A stretch of 64,000 nucleotides of DNA from Qipengyuania sp. JC766 (GTDB lineage: Bacteria > Pseudomonadota > Alphaproteobacteria > Sphingomonadales > Sphingomonadaceae): positions 1,426,001 through 1,490,000 of the forward strand of contig NZ_JBFEFL010000001.1 of assembly GCF_040717445.1 (NCBI RefSeq). Reading direction: 5' to 3'. The position numbers and the translations under genes are program-made. Below the pieces are notes generated by a model that was given only the letters and a program-made list of their open reading frames with translations, did no database searches and was not told the origin of the DNA. Positions 25,851 through 33,456 of this stretch are shown piece by piece. How positions within the stretch are numbered: the stretch's first letter is position 1; the number at the start of each line of letters is the position of its first letter.

Positions 25851-28542
25851 AACTAACACTTTCCTCGCCCCGCATACCCCGGTTTCGCATCCGCTCCACG
25901 GCAGCGGACAAGTCATCGTCGATAGCGGGGACGCCGTCGTCGTGCGGTTCGGAGGCGAGATCCACTCCGTGCTGCGCAGTGAACTGGCGCGCGCGCGTTC
26001 GCTGGATTTAGCGCTGGAGAGTGAGGCTTTCGACGACAGCGCCGATGGCCTGCTGCGCGCGAGCGCTCTGGCGATCCGTTCGGTAAATGACCAGTGGGGC
26101 GTATTCTCGCGCTCGCGGGTGCAATTGCTGCCGCATCAGCTGTGGGTCTGCCACAAGGTCAACCGGCAGTGGCCGTTCCGCTGGCTCGTGGCCGACGATG
26201 TTGGCCTCGGCAAGACGATCGAGGCCGGGCTGGTCCTAATGCCGCTAGTCGCCCGGGCGCAAGTGCGCCGCCTGCTGATCCTCGCGCCCGCCAAGTTGGT
26301 TCCGCAATGGCAGAAGCGGCTCTACGAGATGTTCGACCTCCGGCTGCAGATGTATGGCCGCGAGATCGCCAAGGCCTCGGCCGATTTCTGGGGCGTGACG
26401 CAGATGGTGGTCGCCTCAGTCCACACTCTCAGGCAGGAGGTATCCGAGGGACGCGCGGAGGCTAGCGCCTTTCTCGATGCCGAGCCGTGGGATGCGGTGG
26501 TGGTGGACGAAGCGCACCACCTGCACGCCGACGAGCGCACCGGCGAGACACTGTCGCTCGAACTACTCAAGGAGATGGAGCGCCGGGGCAAGATCAAGTC
26601 GCTGCTTCTTTTCACAGGCACACCCCATCGCGGCAAGGACCACGGCTTTTTCTCGCTCTTGAGCCTGCTCGACTCTGAGCGGTTCGGACCGGACAAGGAT
26701 CCCGAGGAGCAACTCGCCGCGCTTCCCGCATTCATGATCCGTAACAACAAGGCCAAGGTCACCGACCTTAAGGGCGAGAAACTGTTCACTCCAGTGACGG
26801 TGGAAAGTCGCGAATATCAATTCTCGGATGCGGAGGCAGCGTTCTATGACACTTTGAGCGCCTTTATCATCGACGGGAGAGCCTATGCCGCGAACCTTTC
26901 CGGACAGGCGCAGACGGCTCGCATGCTTCTGCTCATTGCCTTGCAGAAACTGGCGGCAAGCTCGATCGCAGCCATCCGCAACGCGCTGATTAAACGTCGC
27001 GACAAGCTGGCATCTATCGCCGAGAATGCGCGCGCTACGATCGCTGCCACCGACCAGCCCGAAACGCTCGACGATGCCGCGGTGCTCGACGAAGAGGCAT
27101 CGGCAAGGCTGCTTGCCGAACTGATGGACGGCGAGGTTGCGCGCCTCGAGGAACTCCTCGACCTCGCCGAGCCGATCGTTAGCGAGCAGAAGATCGAGCG
27201 GCTTGTGGAGCTAATCGTCATCGACCTGCCCGAAGACGAGCCGGTGCTGCTGTTCACCGAATACAAGGCTACGCAGGCACTGGTAGTCAATGCTCTGCAC
27301 GCCCGTTTCGGGTATGGCTGCTGCGCCTTTATCAACGGCGAAGGCAAACTCGAAAACCTGCTGCGTGCCGATGGCAGCTACGGTCCGCGATCCTCCACCC
27401 GCGAGACCGCGGCAGACGATTTCAACGCTGGTAAGGTGCGCTTCCTAGTGTCAACCGAAGCCGCCGGCGAAGGGATCGATTTGCAGGAACGATGTGCCAC
27501 GCTAGTCCACGTTGACATGCCCTGGAACCCGATGCGCCTTCATCAGCGGGTGGGCCGACTGTCGCGGTATGGCCAGACGAGACCGGTGCAGGTGTTCATC
27601 CTGCGCAACCCAGCCACTGTCGAGGCCCGCATCTGGGATTTGCTCAATGCGAAGCTTGAACGCATCCAGGCGGCGCTGGATGTAGCAATGGACGAGCGCG
27701 AGGATATCTCGCAATTGGTGGTGGGCCTCAGCGGCCCCTCGATCGAAGCCATTTTTGCCGAAGGCCAAGCCCGCTTCGGAGCCGATAGCAAACCTGCTCG
27801 CGAGGGAGTTAGCACATGGTTCGATCAGGCATCTGCCACCATCGGTGGGGAAGACCTCGTCAAGAGCGTGCGCAACATGCTTGGCAATGTCGCCCGTTTC
27901 GATTTCGCGCAGGTTGGCAATAATATACCCAAAGTCGACCTTCCCGATCTTGAGCGCTTTCTTAAGCTGGAACTAGAGCGCCAAGGCAAGCGAGCGATGA
28001 ACCGCGAAGATGGCATGGAGGTGATCGCGCCCGAGGAATGGAGGAAGTCGGATTATGCCATTGCCAAACGTTACACTGGCTTGGTGTTCGACCGTAATGC
28101 CCCAATCGACCGCAAGCAGGCGCCAATCCGCCTGATCGGCATTGGACACAGCCTCCTCGACCGCGCGCTAAAGGAAAGCCTTGGCCGTGAAGCTTTTTTG
28201 GCCCGGTGCAGCCGTCTCGAAGTCCCGCTGCTGGTCGCTTCGATAACTGACGAAATCACTGGCCACGGCCAGACAGTCAGCCGGATCGTGGTCGGCGCCT
28301 GCCGTTTGCCTGATGGGACTGTTGAAATCTTGCGCGACTGGGAGCTGTTGCAGCGGCTAAATCTGGTCGGGGTGGCCGATGAGACACTTCCCTCAGCACA
28401 AATCGCCGACCAGCAGTTGACCGATCTGGCGCAGGATTTGATTATTCATATCGGCAAGACTGCAAGAGATCTGGCCGAGGGGATGACCCGCCCATCGGTG
28501 CGCGGTGAAGTGTTGCTGGTGCCGGAAGACTGTCCCGATTAA
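25843..28542 (+). CDS. RapA/SNF2-like helicase coupled to giant ATPase
   Basis: An 899-residue SF2 Swi2/Snf2-type translocase. Motif I is ADDVGLGKTIEAGL (~119), motif II DEAHHLH (~222), motif III LFTGTPHRGKDH, motif V TEAAGEGIDLQ, and motif VI HQRVGRLSRYGQTRP (~567). A ~100-residue N-terminal beta-rich region (GSGQVIVDSGDAVVVRFGG) is like the RapA or DrmD N-terminus. The C-terminal ~250 residues (VEILRDWELLQRLNL near the end) are of unknown function. It begins inside the stop of the giant ATPase gene, with an 8-nt overlap. It is related to, but separate from, the DrmD-like helicase at 42372-45173. Duplex translocation with remodelling of bound protein is the expected activity. Confidence 0.88.
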   Translation: MPETNTFLAPHTPVSHPLHGSGQVIVDSGDAVVVRFGGEIHSVLRSELARARSLDLALESEAFDDSADGLLRASALAIRSVNDQWGVFSRSRVQLLPHQLWVCHKVNRQWPFRWLVADDVGLGKTIEAGLVLMPLVARAQVRRLLILAPAKLVPQWQKRLYEMFDLRLQMYGREIAKASADFWGVTQMVVASVHTLRQEVSEGRAEASAFLDAEPWDAVVVDEAHHLHADERTGETLSLELLKEMERRGKIKSLLLFTGTPHRGKDHGFFSLLSLLDSERFGPDKDPEEQLAALPAFMIRNNKAKVTDLKGEKLFTPVTVESREYQFSDAEAAFYDTLSAFIIDGRAYAANLSGQAQTARMLLLIALQKLAASSIAAIRNALIKRRDKLASIAENARATIAATDQPETLDDAAVLDEEASARLLAELMDGEVARLEELLDLAEPIVSEQKIERLVELIVIDLPEDEPVLLFTEYKATQALVVNALHARFGYGCCAFINGEGKLENLLRADGSYGPRSSTRETAADDFNAGKVRFLVSTEAAGEGIDLQERCATLVHVDMPWNPMRLHQRVGRLSRYGQTRPVQVFILRNPATVEARIWDLLNAKLERIQAALDVAMDEREDISQLVVGLSGPSIEAIFAEGQARFGADSKPAREGVSTWFDQASATIGGEDLVKSVRNMLGNVARFDFAQVGNNIPKVDLPDLERFLKLELERQGKRAMNREDGMEVIAPEEWRKSDYAIAKRYTGLVFDRNAPIDRKQAPIRLIGIGHSLLDRALKESLGREAFLARCSRLEVPLLVASITDEITGHGQTVSRIVVGACRLPDGTVEILRDWELLQRLNLVGVADETLPSAQIADQQLTDLAQDLIIHIGKTARDLAEGMTRPSVRGEVLLVPEDCPD

Positions 28543-28718
28543 GGCACTTAGCCTGCGTTCCGCTCAGCCTGAACAATGAGCAATACTGGGTCGGAGGCCA
28601 ACACTTTGATCGAGTTTTGTTTATACTCACATCGATCGATCATGTTGTAGATCGCTTATGAAATATCGAGTGCATTTGCCTCATCGATGAAGCGGAGTTT
28701 CGGCCCCGAGTGCGGATC

Positions 28719-28746
28719 AAAAAAAGGGACGGAGCGCTGCCGCCCC
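28719..28746 (-). terminator. Terminator after hypothetical gene 28754-29329
   Basis: A GC-rich imperfect stem followed by seven T on the minus strand, starting 8 nt past the stop. It is part of the duplicated block shared with 17993-18017. Confidence 0.6.
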
Positions 28747-28753
28747 GCCTGGA

Positions 28754-29329
28754 TCAGGCCATCACGGATCGTCTGGCCTTTTGAAGACATCGCCACGCTT
28801 CGAAACTGGCAAGCAGCCGGCCACGCTCGGTCGAAGCACGCCGCGAGAACAGATAACAGATCCACGCCGCCTGCGCCTCAGCTCCGAGCTGGCGGATACG
28901 TGCGAGCGGCGACGGATTTCGAGAAGGATGCCGGACGTTCGCCATGGCAGCTGCATTAGTCAGCAGGTGATAGGGGACAGATGCTCTGATATGGGTGCGA
29001 TGGCCAGATTTTGGCACGTGCTCGACCAGCCGGCCGGCCTCAGGGTTGCGATCCAGTCCAACAATGGGTCGGAGTTCACAATTAGGGTTGAGTATGAGCG
29101 CCAACGTGTCGGGCGTAAACAAGGGCTGCAGCCGCTCGCGCAGGGCATCGGGGGGATACTTCGCACCGAAGCCATGGGCGTGAAGTTCGAACCGCGCTTC
29201 ACCTCGACGAATCTGTTCGACAACGAGCGCGCCGAAACCGAACGGGGCTGGCGGCTGTCCGAGCGCGGGTGGAGGCAGAAGGGATAGCGCGATCATCCGG
29301 TCGGCAATGACCAGCGGGTGTTTAATCAT
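28754..29329 (-). CDS. Hypothetical protein of the plasmid-like segment
   Basis: A 191-residue protein I do not recognise. The N-terminal two thirds are mixed alpha/beta, and the C-terminal ~50 residues (GAEAQAAWICYLFSRRASTE) form a conserved-looking helical block that is repeated in the truncated copy at 18026-18200. The ATG at 29329 has a perfect AGGAG 7 nt upstream, whereas a TTG 15 nt earlier lies in the ribosome site itself. A hairpin upstream (29349-29382) and a terminator downstream make it look monocistronic. This layout is common among small genes of sphingomonad plasmids and ICEs, but function is unknown. Confidence 0.6.
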   Translation of the reverse strand: MIKHPLVIADRMIALSLLPPPALGQPPAPFGFGALVVEQIRRGEARFELHAHGFGAKYPPDALRERLQPLFTPDTLALILNPNCELRPIVGLDRNPEAGRLVEHVPKSGHRTHIRASVPYHLLTNAAAMANVRHPSRNPSPLARIRQLGAEAQAAWICYLFSRRASTERGRLLASFEAWRCLQKARRSVMA

Positions 29330-29348
29330 TTTGGTGCTCCTCAATGCA

Positions 29349-29382
29349 CGAGCGGGCGGTCGCCAATGGCGCCGCCCGCTCG
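29349..29382 (-). other. GC-rich hairpin upstream of hypothetical gene
   Basis: A perfect 11-bp stem (29349-29359 with 29372-29382) with a 12-nt loop and no T-run. It lies between the stop of the gene at 29552 and the ribosome site of the gene starting at 29329. It could be a weak terminator or a leader structure. Confidence 0.6.
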
Positions 29383-29551
29383 GAAGAAATTGGTCGTTGT
29401 AAATGGTGTTTGAAAAGCCTCTCAGTCATCCGTCAGGCGGTGACGGCTGATCAGCGAGAGCAAGCTGCAGGAAGTGTTCGCTCAGGGCCTGCGCGCCTTG
29501 CTCGTTCGCGAGCGAACCCCACGGCTGCCAGCGCTCTACTCGTAGGGCCAT

Positions 29552-30232
29552 CTAGGCGAACAGCCGGTCGCGTGCATGGGTGTCGGGCAATTCGATCGCC
29601 CACAGCGTCCTCGAGAGTGGCATGTTGCTCCCGATTCTGGCACCGAGCAGCTTAATTGCCGCCCTACCCTCCAGTGTATCGCGCACGAACCGGAAAGGCA
29701 GGTCTGTGGTGCGGGCTTCAATCTCCGCAAGCACGCGCTCGCGATATTCGCGCGTGGCACCCCCATCGAGGCCGCGAGTGAGGCCGAGTGAGCCAAGGCC
29801 GATCGGAAGACCCGCATAATCTGTCGAACGGGTCGAAGCGAGCATAAGCAGGACCGCCCGGCCTTCGGCCGTCAGGCCGTAGGCTCCACGCTCCGTGAGC
29901 AAACCGACGGCTTCGAGCCAGTTTTCGTAATGGGCGCGCAGCGTCCACGATCCCTCGCAAAGATCCAGAACCCGCTCCTCGATAGGCACGAGGTCCCGAC
30001 TATGCGCGGCAAGGATCGTGAGCATGAATTCCAGCTGGGAATCGACCAGTTCCGAATAGCGACCTGGCATTCCGAGGCGTCCATTCCAGAGGCAATGACG
30101 CACGCTCTCCCATCGGTTGCCGTCTTCATCAATGAGGTCATTCCGACCCGGATCCACGTGAAGCCAGTAGCCCCGAGGGAGGCTGGCATTGCGGCGGTCC
30201 TGAAAAGCACGGTTGTCCATATTCGCCTCCAT
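29552..30232 (-). CDS. Hypothetical protein
   Basis: A 226-residue soluble protein of no family I know. The N-terminal half has SLPRGYWLHVDPGRNDLIDE and a stretch of helices (DSQLEFMLTILAAHSRDLVP). The middle (WLEAVGLLTERGAYGLTAEG) reads like a winged-helix domain, so it may bind DNA. The ATG at 30232 shares one base with the TGA of the upstream gene (TGATG), so the two are co-translated. A GTG 3 nt earlier and an ATG 12 nt later are alternatives. Confidence 0.6.
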   Translation of the reverse strand: MEANMDNRAFQDRRNASLPRGYWLHVDPGRNDLIDEDGNRWESVRHCLWNGRLGMPGRYSELVDSQLEFMLTILAAHSRDLVPIEERVLDLCEGSWTLRAHYENWLEAVGLLTERGAYGLTAEGRAVLLMLASTRSTDYAGLPIGLGSLGLTRGLDGGATREYRERVLAEIEARTTDLPFRFVRDTLEGRAAIKLLGARIGSNMPLSRTLWAIELPDTHARDRLFA

Positions 30233-30897
30233 CACGCCTGGTCTTCGTCAATGGCGCGAGAGCCGATCTGCAACGGTTTGCTGCTTCCCTCGGCAGGTCG
30301 ATACGCGAAGGCTTTCAGTGCGCGCGCCAGACTGCGGACTTCCGCGAAGACGTAATGCATGTCCCGGTAGGTCTCACCCTCCTCGCGGTAGCGGTCGGGC
30401 TTGATACCAGTCGGCACGAGGTCGCCCGGATGAGATGTCCGAAACCCGAACCACCACTTGTCGTCATGGTGATCTGCTCCTGGCGCGTGGCTAGGTGCTC
30501 CGGTCGGTCGGATATGGCACACGCGGACTGCCTCGGGTCCGTAATTTCGGCAAGGTTCGGCGTAATCGACGCCGCCATGGGAAGCGTTGCGCACGGCTCG
30601 AGGAAGAGCATCATGATTGTAGGCATGAAGCGGATGATCAAGATCGACGGAGACATAGCCGGATAGCGTCCCGTTTTCCTGTCGCAGGATGATGCAGTCC
30701 AGTCCGGTCTCGGGGTCTTTCCAGGCGATCTTCCCGGGCTCTTCAGACCAGGGTCCACGCTCCGTTGGTTGCCGCTCGGGCAGGCGATAGAATTGTTCGG
30801 GCCGGATTTCCGTATTGGCGATAGCGAAGGTTTGCGGCAGGGCAGGAGCGGTCGATTTCGTCGGCGCAAGCGCCTTGGAGGTCTTCTTCTTGGGCAT
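30232..30897 (-). CDS. Hypothetical protein
   Basis: A 221-residue protein with a short basic N-terminus (MPKKKTSKALAPTKS) and a conserved-looking middle (NGTLSGYVSVDLDHPLHAYN and HHDDKWWFGFRTSHPGDLVP). No fold or function could be assigned. The ATG at 30897 has GGAG 8 nt upstream, and earlier in-frame starts lack a site. It is first of a two-gene unit with the gene ending at 29552 and is insulated from the next upstream gene by a terminator. Confidence 0.55.
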   Translation of the reverse strand: MPKKKTSKALAPTKSTAPALPQTFAIANTEIRPEQFYRLPERQPTERGPWSEEPGKIAWKDPETGLDCIILRQENGTLSGYVSVDLDHPLHAYNHDALPRAVRNASHGGVDYAEPCRNYGPEAVRVCHIRPTGAPSHAPGADHHDDKWWFGFRTSHPGDLVPTGIKPDRYREEGETYRDMHYVFAEVRSLARALKAFAYRPAEGSSKPLQIGSRAIDEDQA

Positions 30898-30912
30898 TGG
30901 TATTCTCCATTG

Positions 30913-30945
30913 AAAAAGGGCCGCCACACGATCGTGGACGGCCCT
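30913..30945 (-). terminator. Rho-independent terminator
   Basis: On the minus strand AGGGCCG pairs with CGGCCCT, with an inner CCAC/GTGG extension, and is followed by TTTTT. It lies 57 nt past the stop of the gene ending at 31002. Confidence 0.8.
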
Positions 30946-31001
30946 GGAAGGTTGACGGGGTATCGAAGGTGTCCGCGGGAGGCGGACGGGAAGCGCGATG
31001 T

Positions 31002-31886
31002 CTACATGACCCTCTCTCCTTCCCGGTTAGATGAGCCATCGACGTGGTAGACCACGCCTTTCAATCGATGGCGCGCATGCCGCGCCCGCACCCAGGGGTT
31101 GAGCGTGCGGGTCACGAACTCGCTGTTCGGCTGCGCTGCTTGTGCCGCTTCGACGATCGCGAGGTCGGTCGCCATCTGGTCGCAGGTGATCTGGCCGAGA
31201 GCGACCCAGTGACGAACCGCAAGGAGCGCGGTCGCCAATGTATCGGCGAGGCACTGTTCTCGAACGGTTGTCCACTCGCCTCTCTCGACAAGTTTGCCGA
31301 TCGAACTGGCGGCTATCGGCTTGGCTGGAATTGAAAGTGCCGCAGCATACTCACCGAGGTGCGGGTTCTCCGCCAAGCCTGCCACGGCCCGACACAGATC
31401 AACGCGCTCGCCTGCGTGCGGCGAGAGGTTGCGCAACTGATCGGGAAGGAGGAGGCAATGCTCTGTTGCACAACGACGCAGGACGGGCAGATCGCGGAAC
31501 TCCCCTCCCCATGTGACGAATGCGGCACAAGGATCGGTGCTGAGCGTATCGAACAGGCTGTCGACGATGTCGACCTCGGCTGAGTCTTCCATCGTCCGGA
31601 CGAACGGCCCCTCAATTCGCGGGCTAGTCTCGCCGGCGACGAAGGTGAGACTAATCCAACTCGCCGCAGCGATACGGTCGAATGGCCACCGGATCATCGC
31701 TGCATCTTTGCCCTCTTGGGTCTTGTATCCATGGTGTCGCGAACGGTCCCACAGGAACTCGAAATCGGCGACGATGAGAGAGCGAGTTGACCTGCCCTCC
31801 TCGCTGCCATTCCGGGCTGCGAAACTGCGAGCCTGCCGCTCGAGGTCCTGCACGAACCTGTCCATGCGGTCTGATTGATTGGTCAT
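31002..31886 (-). CDS. Predicted 3'-5' exonuclease, PolB-exonuclease-like
   Basis: A 294-residue protein with the layout of an RNase H-fold DEDD exonuclease. Motif I is LIVADFEFLWD (~residue 40), motif II FVTWGGEFRDLPVLRR (~130) and motif III a late QCLADTLATALLAVRHW (~205). Asp/Glu residues sit at the expected places, similar to predicted PolB-related 3'-5' exonucleases. The assignment is by motif only. The ATG at 31886 has AAGGA upstream. It is flanked by terminators on both sides and so probably has its own promoter. It lies next to a second exonuclease-like gene that is broken. Confidence 0.55.
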   Translation of the reverse strand: MTNQSDRMDRFVQDLERQARSFAARNGSEEGRSTRSLIVADFEFLWDRSRHHGYKTQEGKDAAMIRWPFDRIAAASWISLTFVAGETSPRIEGPFVRTMEDSAEVDIVDSLFDTLSTDPCAAFVTWGGEFRDLPVLRRCATEHCLLLPDQLRNLSPHAGERVDLCRAVAGLAENPHLGEYAAALSIPAKPIAASSIGKLVERGEWTTVREQCLADTLATALLAVRHWVALGQITCDQMATDLAIVEAAQAAQPNSEFVTRTLNPWVRARHARHRLKGVVYHVDGSSNREGERVM

Positions 31887-31904
31887 GGCAATATTCCTTG
31901 TCTG

Positions 31905-31936
31905 AAAAAGCAAAGGCCCGCCGGTGGGCGGGCCTT
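31905..31936 (-). terminator. Rho-independent terminator
   Basis: A perfect 10-bp stem (31913-31922 with 31927-31936, loop GGTG) followed on the minus strand by a T-rich tract ending TTTTT. It terminates the exonuclease gene whose frame ends at 31968. Confidence 0.85.
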
Positions 31937-31967
31937 GCTCATGGGGTGTTGGTTGTAGTGAAAGAGA

Positions 31968-32855
31968 TCAGCGGTGCCGGTCTTGGGCGGTTACGGTCCT
32001 GAGCGTCGGCGCCGGCAGGCCCTCGGTGTAGAACCAGGCTTCCTCGTGCGGGACGAGACTTTCTTCCAGTTCCTTCTCCCAGACGCGGTGCATCGCATTC
32101 CAGCGATACTGCCGGGCCTTGAGGACATCCTTCTTGCCGATCGGCGCGCGGGTCGCCTGCACAAGCACGGTGGTGCGATCAGCACCTTCGAGGAGACGCT
32201 CGAGATGACTGCGTTCCGGGTCCTTGCCCCAGCCCCGCCGGCGCTGCTGGAGAAGCCAGAACAGCTACCACACATCGTCGCCAGCACGATGCGCGTTGCT
32301 GTGCCATCCTTCTTGCGCCAGCAGCCACTGCTGGGCGCGTCCGTCCATCCCGGCGCGCAGCCAGTCGACGTCCTTCATCGAACACGCCCATGCGGCCCCT
32401 TTGATCTGCGGATAGCGGCGCTCCAGCCAGCTGACTTCGAAGGCGGCGTGATGCGCCACCAACAGGTCCGCGCGGTCCAGCATCGCCAGCACCTCTTCGT
32501 CGGGGATCTTCCGACCAACGAGGTGATGGTTCGCAAGACCCGTAATCCAGGTGATGCGGGGGTCGATCTCAGCCTGCGGATCTTCCTGCCAGACCCTGGG
32601 CGCGATGTGGTTGAGAACCTCGCCATTCTCGCCGACCCAGACGAGCATGATCGCAAGTTCCATGATGCGATCATTGGCGGGATCGAGGCCAGTCGTCTCG
32701 AGGTCAATCAGCGCCACACAGCGTGCGTAGGGTGGCGCGCCTTTCGGCACATTCGAATAGGGCCGAGGAACAGCCCGTAGCAAGCGGTAATTCGGGTCCG
32801 TTTCGAGGTGCCGAGCGACGTCCTCGTTTTCAGGATTCAGGTGTTCGATATTCAT
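31968..32855 (-). pseudogene. DEDDh 3'-5' exonuclease interrupted by in-frame amber codon
   Basis: Reading from the ATG at 32855 (AAAGG site upstream), residues ~45-195 are a DnaQ-like exonuclease: VALIDLETTGLD (motif I), LLVAHHAAFEVSWLERRYP (motif II), and HSNAHRAGDDVW (motif III His/Asp). A TAG at 32265-32267 then follows directly. The frame stays open past it for 98 more codons (LFWLLQQRRRGWGKDPERSH, then VQATRAPIGKKDVLKARQYR) and ends at 31968. The downstream part is plainly the continuation of the same protein. Either the gene is inactivated, or the catalytic domain alone (196 residues) is made, or the amber is read through. Confidence 0.75.
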
Positions 32856-33456
32856 GAAATTTGCCTTTCGGTTCGTATCCGAACCGACGAGGCGAATGCC
32901 GAGTGTTTCACACCCTTTTCCACTCACCTCGCCGGTTCAACCGGCAGGTCCTTCTGAAGTTATCGAAATTAAATTCGGCCCGCAGCTATCAGCGGTAGGG
33001 TCCGCTAAACCCCAAGGTGTCGCCACACCGCCCCAGGCCATGGCAGGCCGCACCACGCGAGGAGGCTTCTAAAAGCCGACGTGCGAGCCTTTGGCGAGCT
33101 ATACTCGTCGGACCTCCAGTCCGAACGAGCGCAGCAAAATGGTTCGCTCCGTAGGTGCGGCCCATTTTGAGGTATCGCGCATAAAAAAGCAGGTTCGATA
33201 GATTTCGGCAAAAGTCTTCGGAATGGCTTGAGGTGACCGTTCCGAACGGTCCGAACGAAATCGTTCGTTTTGTATTCCGCATGCATCTGACAATTGCGTT
33301 CGGATCGGAACAGACCCTCCCTCCCAAACGATTTTCCAGGTCTTGTGCGAACTCGAGCAGTGTCGACAAAAGGATAATCAGTCCTTTTCCTTGGCTGCTT
33401 CAAAAAATTTGCGACCCTGTTTGGGCTCGCGAAAGTCCCATCCTAAAATTGCGAGG
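32856..33456. other. Divergent intergenic region
   Basis: About 600 bp between the divergent exonuclease gene and the three-gene operon. No gene is supported: the minus-strand frames here have no recognisable content. It holds two adjacent palindromes (33235-33267), which may be the operator for one or both directions. Confidence 0.5.
33235..33267. promoter_or_regulatory. Two adjacent palindromes, likely operator
   Basis: Positions 33235-33251 are a perfect palindrome with 8-bp arms around one base (GACCGTTC C GAACGGTC). Positions 33252-33267 are a perfect palindrome with 7-bp arms around AA (CGAACGA AA TCGTTCG). They touch without a gap and share the half-site CGAAC, spaced about 1.5 turns. 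They lie ~190 nt before the operon start at 33457. Confidence 0.6.

Noticed and set aside
32989-33403. Overlapping minus-strand frames of 126-132 codons
   Set aside because: Two frames compete, neither has a good ribosome site, and both cross the operator-like palindromes.
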